A stretch of DNA of 33,984 bases from an uncultured Dorea sp. (GTDB lineage Bacteria > Bacillota > Clostridia > Lachnospirales > Lachnospiraceae), in NCBI GenBank assembly GCA_947388185.1, contig CANDQP010000026.1:1-33984 (forward strand). The letters run 5' to 3'. The notes beneath the pieces are model-generated. The model was not told where the DNA came from. It saw nothing but the letters and a program-made list of their open reading frames with translations, and searched no databases. The translations under genes were made by a program, and so were the position numbers. Positions within the stretch are counted from its first letter, which is position 1. Every line of letters begins with the position of its first letter. Below, piece by piece: positions 16,037 to 25,261 of the stretch.

Positions 16037-16939
16037 TTACGCCAGCTCAAGCATCCGCTCAAGAGGCCTGACCGAACCTTCCCTGAGCTCTTTTGTCACA
16101 TGAATCTCATTTTCGCCGTTCTTCAGCACATCTCTGATCTTCTCTAATGTGATCATCTTCATATCCTGACAGACTGGTTCCGTCTCGGTGAAATAGAAGC
16201 TCTTCCCGGGGTTCTGTCTTTCAAGTTCAAACCGGACCCCCGTCTCCGTACATATAATGAATTCCTGACACTCACTCTTATGGGCGTATGCAATGATCCC
16301 GGACGTGCTCCCGATATAATCCGACATCTCCCGCACCGCCTGCGGGCATTCCGGATGTGTCAGGATCTCTGCCTGCGGGTGAAGCTCCTTCTCCTTCTGT
16401 ATCTCATGCACCGCCATCTTCTCGTGGACCGGACAGTACCCTTCATTATATACAAAATGCTTCTTTGGCACCTGTTCTGCTACAAAGTGCGCAAGATTCC
16501 TGTCCGGTATGAAGAATATGTTCTGATTCGGCAGCGCTTCCACAATCTTCACCGCATTCGACGAAGTGACACAGACATCCGAATGCTTCTTTAACTCGGC
16601 TGTAGAATTAATATAGCACACCACAGCAAGATCCTCGTATTCTTCCCGCATCCTTTGGATCGTCTCCGCATCTGCCATATGCGCCATTGCACAATCAGCA
16701 GACAGCTCCGGCATTAGGACTGTCTTGTCCGGATTCAGTATCTTAGCGCTCTCTCCCATAAAGGACACCCCGCAGAACACGATCGTCCGTTCCTTCAGAT
16801 CAACTGCTGCTTTACTTAGATAGAACGAATCTCCGACATAATCTGCAATCTCCTGCACCTCAGGGGCCACATAATAATGTGCCAGAATCACTGCATTCTT
16901 CTCTTCTTTTAATCTCTGGATCTCTTCCGTAATACTCAT
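16037..16939 (-). CDS. nadA: NadA, quinolinate synthase
   Basis: 300 residues from ATG 16939 (AGGAG 9 nt upstream). Condenses iminoaspartate with DHAP to quinolinate on a [4Fe-4S] cluster. The three expected cluster cysteines are Cys83 (LSADCAMAH), Cys169 (NEGYCPVHE) and Cys257 (EPVCQDM), with spacing like the Thermotoga enzyme. Also visible are ILAHYYVAPEVQEIADYVGD, CYINSTAELKK and HPECP. First gene of the NAD operon, transcribed from a strong promoter directly upstream. Confidence 0.96.
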   Translation of the reverse strand: MSITEEIQRLKEEKNAVILAHYYVAPEVQEIADYVGDSFYLSKAAVDLKERTIVFCGVSFMGESAKILNPDKTVLMPELSADCAMAHMADAETIQRMREEYEDLAVVCYINSTAELKKHSDVCVTSSNAVKIVEALPNQNIFFIPDRNLAHFVAEQVPKKHFVYNEGYCPVHEKMAVHEIQKEKELHPQAEILTHPECPQAVREMSDYIGSTSGIIAYAHKSECQEFIICTETGVRFELERQNPGKSFYFTETEPVCQDMKMITLEKIRDVLKNGENEIHVTKELREGSVRPLERMLELA

Positions 16940-16969
16940 ATCCCTTGTCTCCTTTTTTAAACTCACCCC

Positions 16970-16998
16970 ATTATATCACTGTATACTACATATGACAA
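16970..16998 (-). promoter_or_regulatory. Promoter of nadABC-niaR
   Basis: On the minus strand TTGTCA (16993-16998), exactly 17 nt, then TATAAT (16970-16975) with TG extension. The -35 lies within the last codons of the 80-residue gene upstream. A GTGTCTTGTCA stretch over the -35 is a candidate NiaR half-site region, since niaR closes the operon; the operator itself is inferred. Confidence 0.75.
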
Positions 16999-17228
16999 GA
17001 CACATGAATAGACAAAGCATCCATAAATTCTCTTTTGCTCATACACAAAGCATTGATCATTCCCTGCTGATCCTCTAACAATCCGCGGATCTCCCTGTCA
17101 TTTTCAGCACAATGTTCAAGCATATATCCAAGCCGCTGATAATATAGACCGATCTCTCTGTCCTCCTCTTCTTCCTCCTTCTTAAGCCTCCTGCACCTCT
17201 GCCATAATTCTTCCGCATTTTCTTTCAT
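16986..17228 (-). CDS. Small coiled-coil protein at the end of the T7SS locus
   Basis: 80 residues, AGGAGG 6 nt upstream of the ATG. Charged and helical throughout (LWQRCRRLKKEEEEEDREIG, later ENDREIRGLLEDQQGMI), no membrane segment or signal. I do not recognise the family. Its position after the effector and lipoprotein genes suggests a chaperone, adaptor or second immunity factor for the type VII system, but nothing in the sequence proves this. The 3' end carries the nadA promoter. Confidence 0.65.
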   Translation of the reverse strand: MKENAEELWQRCRRLKKEEEEEDREIGLYYQRLGYMLEHCAENDREIRGLLEDQQGMINALCMSKREFMDALSIHVSCHM

Positions 17229-17252
17229 TGCCGGCCTCCTGTTACTATCTCC

Positions 17253-18086
17253 TCACTCCAGAAGAATATACACCTTCGTTCCTAATATCCCGGAATATTC
17301 TCTCTCCTTCTCCAACTTGATCTTATCCAGATATTCGCATCTCTCTCTCATATTGTCCGCTGGAAGAAGATTGCCGGATGCATCATATCTCTCAGCATTC
17401 GAAATCTGCAGTACCAATGCCTCGTTGGGAATCCTGGGCTTCCTTCCCTGCGCCTCCGAATAGAGGAAGCTGCCTTGATCTTCTCGATTCCCGGGATTCC
17501 TGACCCTTATGACCTCCTTACAGGTTTCCCCTGCCATCCGCTTAAGCTCATCCGTCACTGCTGCCGTTCCCTCTTTCAGCTGAGTCTCCAGAAGCTTTAG
17601 CTGGTCTTTCTCCAGATATTCGATGTAAAGATTATTCCTCAGATAGATAAATTCCAACCCCATCGTGGATTCCCTCTCATACAGATTCTTATTCGCAGGT
17701 TTCTTGCTTACGAATCCCAGGCTGCTGTTCTTCAACTCCTCATCCAACACTCCAAGATCAAGAATTTCCAGCAGATACGCATCCAGATTCGCCCTGTATA
17801 CTGCCTGCATACACAGATAATACCGGCTGAGCCTATCCCCCTTCGACAACCCCTTTGCCTCACACAGTTCATGATTATAGCGGTATATATAAGGGTTGTC
17901 CGACACCTCCTTAAGCGACGGAACCTTAAGCTTCCCGGCAAGTTCATACTGATATTTGCTCTCCATACCTTCCTCCTTCCTGCGGCATCCCTGTCCCAGC
18001 CAGCATACTGCCAGGAACAGGACCGTCATTGTTATTCTATTTATATATTTTTTATACACTCTCCCATTACCTCTCTTTTGGCTCAT
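17253..18086 (-). CDS. Membrane-anchored or lipoprotein, candidate immunity protein
   Basis: 277 residues from ATG 18086, or 268 from GTG 18059 just past the effector stop, which is preceded by GAGAGG and gives a more typical signal (VYKKYINRITMTVLFLAVC). A hydrophobic signal ends at Cys34 (CWLGQGC); the lipobox is poor because -3 is Gly and -2 is Gln. The mature part has repeated YIxxL and KxL helices and no known domain. The gene overlaps the effector gene by 20 nt or abuts it, so the pair is tightly linked. T7SSb toxins acting outside the cytosol commonly have membrane-anchored immunity proteins, which makes this the candidate. Function is inferred. Confidence 0.7.
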   Translation of the reverse strand: MSQKRGNGRVYKKYINRITMTVLFLAVCWLGQGCRRKEEGMESKYQYELAGKLKVPSLKEVSDNPYIYRYNHELCEAKGLSKGDRLSRYYLCMQAVYRANLDAYLLEILDLGVLDEELKNSSLGFVSKKPANKNLYERESTMGLEFIYLRNNLYIEYLEKDQLKLLETQLKEGTAAVTDELKRMAGETCKEVIRVRNPGNREDQGSFLYSEAQGRKPRIPNEALVLQISNAERYDASGNLLPADNMRERCEYLDKIKLEKEREYSGILGTKVYILLE

Positions 18087-19524
18087 CGAATTTAACAGAT
18101 TGTATCTTTATGTAAGCATCCCCGGCGCGGTTCTTCTCAGGCTCCGTATAATCCGAATCCTCCGGTGTGATATAGTACCGCTCTCCCCATGATGAGACTT
18201 CTATCCTCCCGTCGTCCGTAAGCCCGGTCACCGTCATCGCGTGCCCTCCGTCCATATGGGCCGGCTCGTCTTCATCATCCACAAGCCTTACCGGACAAGT
18301 GCTGATGATGATCCGTTTCCCCTGCTCCATCTCTTCTTCGCATCTTTTGTATACCTGACTCGGCACACACTCAATATTCTCAATCCTGGCCTCCAGACCA
18401 TAGCTCTCCATATATCTCTCAAAACGATAGATCCTGTCTTCCTGTGTCGTCCCCCTTCCGACCGTTTCTGACCGATCCTCCCCGGCATCGTAAATATCAT
18501 ATTCCGCCCCCATGATTTCCGCCTTGTTATGATTATCGCTGGCACAATACAGATCCATAATAAGCCGGTTATAGTTTATATAAGTGTTTCCATTTACATT
18601 TTCAAGGAATAGAGGAAAACCAAATACCTTCTCGAAATCTTCTTCTTTCCTTCGGTATTCATCCGCAATAATATTCGCGAACGCCACATATCCGCACCCT
18701 TCGCTGTTCAGCTTCATCAATAGCATCTCAATATCCTCATCCGTGTAATCCGCGTATTCTTCATAGCCGCGGACCAGTTCTCTCATATATTCCCTGTCAG
18801 TCTCTTCGCCCCTCTGCCATAAGGTATACGGGCCATTCTGATCCCCGCCCTTATCCCGGTAACACATAGTAATACGTATACCCGCATTTATGATCTGCCT
18901 GCGCCACTCGCTTCCTCCAGCCATCATATATCCGCCCTTTTGAAACGTGCCCGCAATCTCGGCAAGCCCCTTTTGTATCCATGCGTCAATACTGTCACTG
19001 CCTGTAAACAGATGGTCTGTCGCCGCTGCGATCTCATCAAATCTCTCTGATTTCTCACGCCATTTTTCGTATAATCTCTGGCTGTTATCGGCCAGACGTG
19101 CATATTGTCCGGCCTTCCGATTATAGTAAAGGGACAATAGCGGTTCCTCTGCCATAGCCGTCTTTCTTCTGAACAGAGCTTCGCTTAAGAGATACCCTTC
19201 CTTCATACTGAGCGCATTTTCCATCTGACTGTATATGTTCTCTCCGTCTAACACTTCATCTCCCGCAAGACCCGCAAGCATATGAAAGTCCGAACTGCCG
19301 GCACGGCTGGCGGCCTGTATCCCTTCAATAAGGATCTTATAATCTTCAAGCTGCCTTTTCAGAGCTTCAAAAGCTGCGCTCTCTATCTCACTGTCTTTGG
19401 CAAAACGATCAATACTCCTGCTTACGATCTGAAGCGCCTTTTGATTCTCCTGCAGTCGGTTTACCGCCCCTTTGCATTGATTTTTCAGATCAAACGGATT
19501 CAGATAATCATCCCGCCGCATCAT
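18067..19524 (-). CDS. T7SS effector candidate with papain/C39-like cysteine protease domain
   Basis: 485 residues. The N-terminal 200 residues are helical (LKNQCKGAVNRLQENQKALQ onward), like the secretion-targeting part of LXG-type effectors. The C-terminal part has a cysteine-protease signature: SEGCGYVAFANIIADEY with Cys277, GGHAMTVTG with His428, and VSSWGERYYI, which recalls the papain NSWG motif with Ser444 in place of Asn. No signal peptide, as expected for type VII export. The start overlaps the stop of the small helical gene by ATGA, with GGGGGGAGG just upstream. The target and catalytic competence are unknown. Confidence 0.75.
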   Translation of the reverse strand: MMRRDDYLNPFDLKNQCKGAVNRLQENQKALQIVSRSIDRFAKDSEIESAAFEALKRQLEDYKILIEGIQAASRAGSSDFHMLAGLAGDEVLDGENIYSQMENALSMKEGYLLSEALFRRKTAMAEEPLLSLYYNRKAGQYARLADNSQRLYEKWREKSERFDEIAAATDHLFTGSDSIDAWIQKGLAEIAGTFQKGGYMMAGGSEWRRQIINAGIRITMCYRDKGGDQNGPYTLWQRGEETDREYMRELVRGYEEYADYTDEDIEMLLMKLNSEGCGYVAFANIIADEYRRKEEDFEKVFGFPLFLENVNGNTYINYNRLIMDLYCASDNHNKAEIMGAEYDIYDAGEDRSETVGRGTTQEDRIYRFERYMESYGLEARIENIECVPSQVYKRCEEEMEQGKRIIISTCPVRLVDDEDEPAHMDGGHAMTVTGLTDDGRIEVSSWGERYYITPEDSDYTEPEKNRAGDAYIKIQSVKFDEPKER

Positions 19525-19799
19525 ACACCTCCCCCCAATTGCCCTATCATCCTATCAAATTCGGTAAACGCAGCGTTAAGGCTTCTGATATTGCCTGCCT
19601 CCTGATCAAGATTCCTTCCAAGATCAGCGATCCGCTCCTGCAGCCTTCCATATGCCGCCTTGCTCTTCGCATTGGCTGGAAGGGTCGTTCTTGTATCCTG
19701 CGAAGATAACGGGGCATTGGCAAGATAAGCTGCCGCGCTCCCTATCTGTCTTGCGCCTTCTTTCACTTTTCCCTGATGAATATGAATTCTGTCTGCCAT
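19521..19799 (-). CDS. Small helical T7SS partner protein (SACOL2603/DUF3130-like)
   Basis: 92 residues, two predicted helices (LERHIHQGKVKEGARQ-like start, then AAYGRLQERIADLGRNLDQE) with a short loop, the shape of WXG100-related small exported proteins. Its match to the small-helical T7SS effector-partner families (TIGR04197/DUF3130) is my recollection and not checked. Such proteins bind the LXG effector N-terminus and help its export. It sits between essC and the effector gene and overlaps the latter as ATGA, which supports that role. Confidence 0.72.
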   Translation of the reverse strand: MADRIHIHQGKVKEGARQIGSAAAYLANAPLSSQDTRTTLPANAKSKAAYGRLQERIADLGRNLDQEAGNIRSLNAAFTEFDRMIGQLGGGV

Positions 19800-19824
19800 C
19801 TTGCCGCTCCTTTTTATCGTCTGA

Positions 19825-22800
19825 TCAGATATACTTCGGAAGACGTATTCTCCTGCTGACCCCGTTTCTGAACAGCAGACCGTCCCCGAACCTTGGATTC
19901 TCTCTCATACTTGCAACCGGAAATATGGGTACGACTCCCTGATCCCCCAGTACAAGCCCGTTCGCGGCCTGTTTTACCATTCTGTCGATCTCGCTGATTC
20001 CCCGTGACTTTGCCGCATGCACCGTGATGATACAGATGATCCCAAGCGCGGTTCCTTCCTTAATGAGAGATACTGCCTTGCCCTGCCTGTTCCCTATAAA
20101 CTCTGAGAAATCCTCCAGATCATCGATCAGGACCGTGCAAAAAGGCATTTCCCCGACGATCGCTTTGGGACTCGATCCGGGAGATCCTTTAAGCCTTTCC
20201 TGTAAAATTCTACGCCTGTCCTTAATCTCCTCTGTCAGCTCGTCCAAAAATATCTCCAGTTCCCCTTCCCCCTCCACATACAAAATATTCGGCTTCTGAC
20301 GGTAAGAATAGAGTTCCATGCCTCTCCCGTCAAACAGATATGCTTTCCCCTCGGCAGCCGCCTGATCCGCAAGCACCCGTAAGATATTGGTTTTTCCTGT
20401 CCCGGTGTTCCCCACGATCACAAACATGCCTGCCGTCCTGTCAAATCCTATCGCCGTTACCTCCTCTGTATCAAGCCCCACCAGATAACCTCTCCTGTCA
20501 TCCGTATAATCCTTTAACATAGCCGGGAACAACTGCTTTGGAAGGATCGGAATATGCGGCGCCTCCCTGCCCGGATATCTCTTGCGGATATCCTGCACCA
20601 GCATCTTCAGCGCCTTGCTGTATGCCGCCTTATCCCCGCATTCTGCCATAACATAGATCTGCGCCTCATGCACCGTCTCGCCGCCAGCCAGCACCCGCCC
20701 TTTTATATCTGACTGCTTATACTCTGTCCGCCCTACTGCAAGAAACGTCTCATTCTCATCAAAGTTATACCCTGCTATTTTATTTTTGAAATTATTCAGA
20801 GTCGCCTGGCGAACCGCGCTTTGCCTTGCTGCTGCGGCAACCGTATAGATTCCAAGCCCCATACCGTCCCTCGTAAGCCTCGTAATAAATTCTTCCTCTT
20901 CTATTCCCAGCTCTTTCACAACATCAAGCTGGTCTACCGCCACGATTATCCATTTGAGACGCGTGCCTGATAACTCCTGATATGCTTCCGGCGAGGAGGC
21001 AGCATACCTGGCGAACTGACTTTTTCTTGCAGCGATCTCCTCTATGATCAGTTTCCTGAACTTCCGATACCGTTCTTCATCATCCAGAGATATGTATTCT
21101 GCCGTATGCGGAAGCTCCTTCATAGGCATACAGCCGTTGTTCCCGCAATCCAGAATGTAGAAATTCACCATATCCACATCACAGGCTATTGCTAAGCTTG
21201 CAAGAACCGTCGTCAAGAACACTGTCTTGCCAAACCCGGGAGATGCCGCAAACAGCAGATTGCCGTCTTCTGCAGGACAATACTCCAATTCCTTCTGTTC
21301 CTGCGACTCCGGGATATCCACCCTTCCTATACGGACAACCGGCAGCTCTCTTCTCTTTCCTATATCCGCATTCCCGGCAGCATACGGACTGATGATCATC
21401 TTCTTAAGAGGCGGCAGCCAGGGCCTCTTAACCACTGTTCCTCCTTCCCTCGCGAAAGCCTTCTTGATCTGCTCTGCCGCTGCCTCTATCTGTGTCTTTC
21501 CCTCACGGTACTTCTCTCCTTCGCCGCTTAGATCTTCATTGACAAGTTCTCCCTGCCCCAGTTCATTGACCACATAGACCCGGTCGTCCGCCTCATCTTT
21601 CTCTTCATTCTCCCTGTACGGCGCTTTACTGAGCGCCGACTGGAACAATTCATAGATCTCATTATTCCCAACCTCAAGATATGCCCTTCCCGGTATGGTG
21701 ATACCCGCCGCATCCATTGTCTTCAGGACTTCTTTGCTGTCGCTCTCATTCTGCACCTTCAGACATATCCTGAACCGGCTGTTGCAAAAGATCTGTTCGT
21801 CCACGATACCGGCCGGCTTCTGCGTCGCCAGGATCAGATGGACGCCCAGACTCCTTCCTATGCGCGCCGCCGAGACCATCTCCTTCATAAAATCAGGCTG
21901 CTCTTTTTTAAGTTCCGCAAATTCATCGCAGATAATAAAAAGATGCGGGATCGCTTCGGGCGCCGTTCCTTCTTTGAACAGCTTCATATAGCCGTTGATA
22001 TGGTTCACATGATATTCTCCGAATATCCTCTGCCGCCGGGACAATTCTGCCTTCACCGAGACTAACGCCCTAACGCTGCCTCCTCTGTCCAGGTTCGTGA
22101 TCGTCCCCAGGTGATGCGGAAGCTCCCGGAACAGATCTGCCATCCCTCCTCCCTTATAGTCGATCAGCAGAAATCCAACCTCATTAGGATGAAAATTCAC
22201 CGCCAGCGACAGGATGTAACTCTGAATCAGCTCAGACTTCCCGGAACCGGTGGTTCCTGCCACCAGACCGTGAGGACCGTGCGCCTTCTCATGCAGGTTC
22301 AAAAACAGGATATCGTCCTTCGACCGCATCCCCAAAGGCACCGCCAACGATTTGTGCGACTGATTCCTTCTCCAGCGATTCTGGATATCAAGTTCTTCTG
22401 GATGTCGGATCCCGTACATTTCAAAAAAGGTGATCTGCTCCGGAATATGGCTTGTAATCCTCTGCTCATGTACCAGTACGCTCAGATCTCTCGCCATCCA
22501 TTCAAAGTCTGCATCCCGGTCATCATACAGCCCAAGCCTCTGCTCCAGGTACTTCCGTTCTTCCGTCAGGAGCACCCCTTCCTCAGAATTCTTAAGAATC
22601 AGAACCGTACCGGCGAACTCAGGAAGGCTGGCCCGGATATCACCGGTATACACTGCAGATACTCCCAGCGCCTCCCCGTCCATATGGAGATATTCCATGA
22701 TCCTGTGATCCAGTATCCAGGCAGGCTCATCGATCAGAAACAGATAATGCGGCAGATTCAGCGTCTCCTTCTTTCCCTCCTTCAGACGGCCCGCCCGCTC

Positions 22801-24015
22801 CTTCAAGATCTGATAGACACTGCCCAGTACAAGATCCCTTGACCGCTCTGAGCTGACCATTCCCAACACATTCACCGGACGTATCCGCAGATGAGGCAGC
22901 CAGCGCATCCATGCGAATTCCTCTTCATATCTCCGGTCATAGACCGCGATAATCTGTACATCATGATAACTGTGGAAAAATGCGATCTGAGATACCAGTA
23001 ACTTCATCTGCCGGTGCAGAAGCTCCTTAGCTCCCGCCAAGCCAAGATTCGCCTTCCTCAGATTGACTGCCTTGGGCTTATCCAAGACAGCGTATCTTCG
23101 CCGTATCCTTCCCGCAAGCTCTGTCAATTCATCCTCCCCCGCATTCCATGCCGGTTCCTTTCCCTCGACTGTATATTCCGTTTTTCCCGTGTAATGCCCG
23201 ACAGCCGCGGTGAGGAAATCACTGTCCGAATGCATTCTCTCATAGATTCGGCTGTCATATCTCCTCACCATCTCACAGAGCCTCTCAATATCCGGGAACT
23301 GATATGCATAGATTGCCTGTTCCCTCTCATAGCACAGCGCAATCTCTTTTTGCTTATGCCGCAGATATTCCATATATTGTTCGCTTCGCTTCCTGTTCCT
23401 TGCTTTTCGTTCCTTCTTACCGCCTATGTATTTTATCCCGGAAAATACAGCCGCCATCCCGGCCCCCGCCGCCGATACAAGCAGATATGTGCCGCGGCCT
23501 GCGAACAGACCTGCTGCAGCCGTCACCGCCGCCATTCCAAGCGGCGGCAGCATTGCCATAAGAAGCTCTCTTTTATTCTGTTTTTCTTTTTCTCTGGGAA
23601 GTTCGATCTGAATCTTATCTGCAGACGGCCTCTTTATCAGCCTTGGCGAACGTTGATAGACCGGAAAACCTTCCGGGTCTTGTACCGGTAATTTCTCTGT
23701 AAATGCTGTTGTATATCCGTCGGAAGAGCCCCAAACCGACATCTCATCTTCCCAGATCTCAACCTTTATATTCTTTAGTTCCAGAATATCACCGGGACGC
23801 AGCTTAAAATCACCCGGCGTCAATGCCCTCTGGTTCAGGCTGACATGCTCCCCGCCTGCGGCTTCATAGAACCCCTGCATCCCTCTTATATAGAATCGGC
23901 TCTTCAATCCATAGATCCGAAGCACAGCTTCCTCACCCGAAGAGACTGTGATATTCTCCTCCCTGTAAAACAGACGCATTCCCATCCCCCTTCCCGGCAG
24001 ATCCATTCCGATCAT
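19825..24015 (-). CDS. essC: EssC, FtsK/SpoIIIE-type T7SS ATPase
   Basis: 1396 residues. The N-terminus (about 1-120) resembles the EssC FHA-like region. Two membrane segments lie at about 147-195 (LLMAMLPPLGMAAVTAAAGL and onward). Three P-loop domains follow: GTTGSGKSEL near residue 590 with LLIDYKGGGMADLF, SPGFGKTVFL near 925 with FYILDCGNNG, and NTGTGKTNIL near 1203 with TVLIDDLEDF. EssC is the motor and substrate selector of T7SSb. The annotated ATG 24015 overlaps the essB stop; ATG 23979 with AAGGGGG upstream is also plausible. Third gene after essB and esaB in the operon. Confidence 0.94.
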   Translation of the reverse strand: MIGMDLPGRGMGMRLFYREENITVSSGEEAVLRIYGLKSRFYIRGMQGFYEAAGGEHVSLNQRALTPGDFKLRPGDILELKNIKVEIWEDEMSVWGSSDGYTTAFTEKLPVQDPEGFPVYQRSPRLIKRPSADKIQIELPREKEKQNKRELLMAMLPPLGMAAVTAAAGLFAGRGTYLLVSAAGAGMAAVFSGIKYIGGKKERKARNRKRSEQYMEYLRHKQKEIALCYEREQAIYAYQFPDIERLCEMVRRYDSRIYERMHSDSDFLTAAVGHYTGKTEYTVEGKEPAWNAGEDELTELAGRIRRRYAVLDKPKAVNLRKANLGLAGAKELLHRQMKLLVSQIAFFHSYHDVQIIAVYDRRYEEEFAWMRWLPHLRIRPVNVLGMVSSERSRDLVLGSVYQILKERAGRLKEGKKETLNLPHYLFLIDEPAWILDHRIMEYLHMDGEALGVSAVYTGDIRASLPEFAGTVLILKNSEEGVLLTEERKYLEQRLGLYDDRDADFEWMARDLSVLVHEQRITSHIPEQITFFEMYGIRHPEELDIQNRWRRNQSHKSLAVPLGMRSKDDILFLNLHEKAHGPHGLVAGTTGSGKSELIQSYILSLAVNFHPNEVGFLLIDYKGGGMADLFRELPHHLGTITNLDRGGSVRALVSVKAELSRRQRIFGEYHVNHINGYMKLFKEGTAPEAIPHLFIICDEFAELKKEQPDFMKEMVSAARIGRSLGVHLILATQKPAGIVDEQIFCNSRFRICLKVQNESDSKEVLKTMDAAGITIPGRAYLEVGNNEIYELFQSALSKAPYRENEEKDEADDRVYVVNELGQGELVNEDLSGEGEKYREGKTQIEAAAEQIKKAFAREGGTVVKRPWLPPLKKMIISPYAAGNADIGKRRELPVVRIGRVDIPESQEQKELEYCPAEDGNLLFAASPGFGKTVFLTTVLASLAIACDVDMVNFYILDCGNNGCMPMKELPHTAEYISLDDEERYRKFRKLIIEEIAARKSQFARYAASSPEAYQELSGTRLKWIIVAVDQLDVVKELGIEEEEFITRLTRDGMGLGIYTVAAAARQSAVRQATLNNFKNKIAGYNFDENETFLAVGRTEYKQSDIKGRVLAGGETVHEAQIYVMAECGDKAAYSKALKMLVQDIRKRYPGREAPHIPILPKQLFPAMLKDYTDDRRGYLVGLDTEEVTAIGFDRTAGMFVIVGNTGTGKTNILRVLADQAAAEGKAYLFDGRGMELYSYRQKPNILYVEGEGELEIFLDELTEEIKDRRRILQERLKGSPGSSPKAIVGEMPFCTVLIDDLEDFSEFIGNRQGKAVSLIKEGTALGIICIITVHAAKSRGISEIDRMVKQAANGLVLGDQGVVPIFPVASMRENPRFGDGLLFRNGVSRRIRLPKYI

Positions 24016-24671
24016 ATATAGAGGATCGCCGCAAGAAATATCAGCGCCAAAACTACAGTGACGGCATATAATCTGACCAATCGTCTGTACTTTTTCACTT
24101 CTGCTCCCCTCATATACCGCTTTTCTTCCTGTAAAAGGTTTTCATAATGCTCCGTAAGAACCTTTTTCTCTTCCTGCACCGTCTCCGGTTCCAGGAAATC
24201 AGCAAGGTCATCCCCTGCATTCAGAAGCTCAAAGCCTTCGTACAGATAATCCTCATACGGCCTTGAGCCGTCCAGCACATATCCGATCAACGCCTGATAG
24301 CGTCTTAAGAATTCCTTCTCCCGGTCCTTCCCGCAATGCCGGATAACGTCCCTTCTTTTTACCCTCACTCTGCCAAGTATATCGTAATACAGATTCTCAG
24401 GTTCCATTGAAAACTCATACTTCATATATAATTCCTGAAGATCCGCCGCCTGCAGAAGAACCGCGAGCTTTACAGGCCCGTCTGCCTCCCTTAGCTCTTC
24501 TAATACCTGCATTCCCCGCAGATCAAAGCTCATGCAGACCGTCTCTTTCTCTTCTTCGATCCTGCAGGGAAGCAGCAGATGATGTCTCTCCTCCAACCGT
24601 CTGAAGTCATAGACCGTCTCTGCCGCCATATCGCTTCTCTGAACCCTGTCTCTCAAAACTCCCTCCTCCAT
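24012..24671 (-). CDS. essB: EssB/YukC-like T7SS membrane protein, short form
   Basis: 219 residues. The pseudokinase-like cytoplasmic domain has the family pattern EFSMEPENLYYDILGRVRVK and FLRRYQALIGYVLDG. A single membrane helix at about 200-219 ends the protein. Typical EssB/YukC is about 400 residues with an extracytoplasmic C-terminal domain; here that domain is absent. EssB links EssC to the membrane complex. ATG 24671 or TTG 24656 (GGAGGAGGG just before) are both possible starts. Confidence in the family is good, in its start moderate. Confidence 0.85.
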   Translation of the reverse strand: MEEGVLRDRVQRSDMAAETVYDFRRLEERHHLLLPCRIEEEKETVCMSFDLRGMQVLEELREADGPVKLAVLLQAADLQELYMKYEFSMEPENLYYDILGRVRVKRRDVIRHCGKDREKEFLRRYQALIGYVLDGSRPYEDYLYEGFELLNAGDDLADFLEPETVQEEKKVLTEHYENLLQEEKRYMRGAEVKKYRRLVRLYAVTVVLALIFLAAILYI

Positions 24672-24711
24672 GCGGCGCGCCCTTCGCCTGGCGGCAGTCC
24701 ACGCCTTCCTG

Positions 24712-24951
24712 CTAATACAGCTCGCACTCGATGAGAAGAATATCTCCCTGGAAGATCTTTCCCTCCTGAAAACTAAGCATGGAATTCAAATACGCCTTTT
24801 TGCGCAGAGAATACACCCTGATCTGCCTTCCATGACATACCGATGTGAAGTATCCGTTTTCGCGGAGTCTTTGGTATACTTCCTCGATCTTCTGCTCCGG
24901 TTTCACCATGACGTCCAGCTTCTTATTATCTGCCGCAAATGTGACGATCAA
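24712..24951 (-). CDS. esaB: EsaB/YukD, ubiquitin-like T7SS protein
   Basis: 79 residues with ubiquitin-like topology: MIVTFAADNKKLDVMVKPEQ followed by helix VYQRLRENGYF and a C-terminal ILLIECELY. EsaB/YukD is a small cytoplasmic regulator of T7SS. The start is TTG 24951 with GAGGGAAGG shortly upstream, as no ATG precedes the conserved N-terminus. It lies between esxA and essB, the usual T7SSb order in Clostridia. Confidence 0.88.
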   Translation of the reverse strand: MIVTFAADNKKLDVMVKPEQKIEEVYQRLRENGYFTSVCHGRQIRVYSLRKKAYLNSMLSFQEGKIFQGDILLIECELY

Positions 24952-24962
24952 CTGCCTTCCCT

Positions 24963-25259
24963 CTAACCGCGGTTCATGGCGCCTGCTGCCCGGTCAAACT
25001 CCGCATACTGCTGTGCGTTCCTTACCACGCCCTGACCGATCGCGCTGATCAATTCCCTCATAGCGTTAAAACTCGGCGCCATCTCCGCAACTCTGGCAGC
25101 AAACCCTTCATATCCGCTTCCTTCCCATAATTCCGGAAGCTGACGGTTCACAACGTCGTTCAGATAATTCTGGAGAGCCGTAACATCCTCCACATGGCTT
25201 CCGATCTCATGCCCCCTGGCAATAACATCCTCGGTGTTCATCCTAATACTCATAGGCAT
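24963..25259 (-). CDS. esxA: WXG100 protein, EsxA-like T7SS substrate
   Basis: 98 residues from ATG 25259 (GGAGG 4 nt upstream) or 96 from ATG 25253 (10 nt upstream). Two helices separated by a turn with the WXG motif LWEGSGYEGF (Trp45-Glu46-Gly47). WXG100 proteins form exported dimers and also act as T7SS core substrates. First gene of the T7SS operon, with a long structured leader upstream. Confidence 0.9.
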   Translation of the reverse strand: MPMSIRMNTEDVIARGHEIGSHVEDVTALQNYLNDVVNRQLPELWEGSGYEGFAARVAEMAPSFNAMRELISAIGQGVVRNAQQYAEFDRAAGAMNRG

Positions 25260-25261
25260 TC

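Noticed and set aside
17031-17250. Possible intrinsic terminator between T7SS tail and NAD operon
   Set aside because: No stem followed by a U tract is visible; the nadA promoter occupies the junction.
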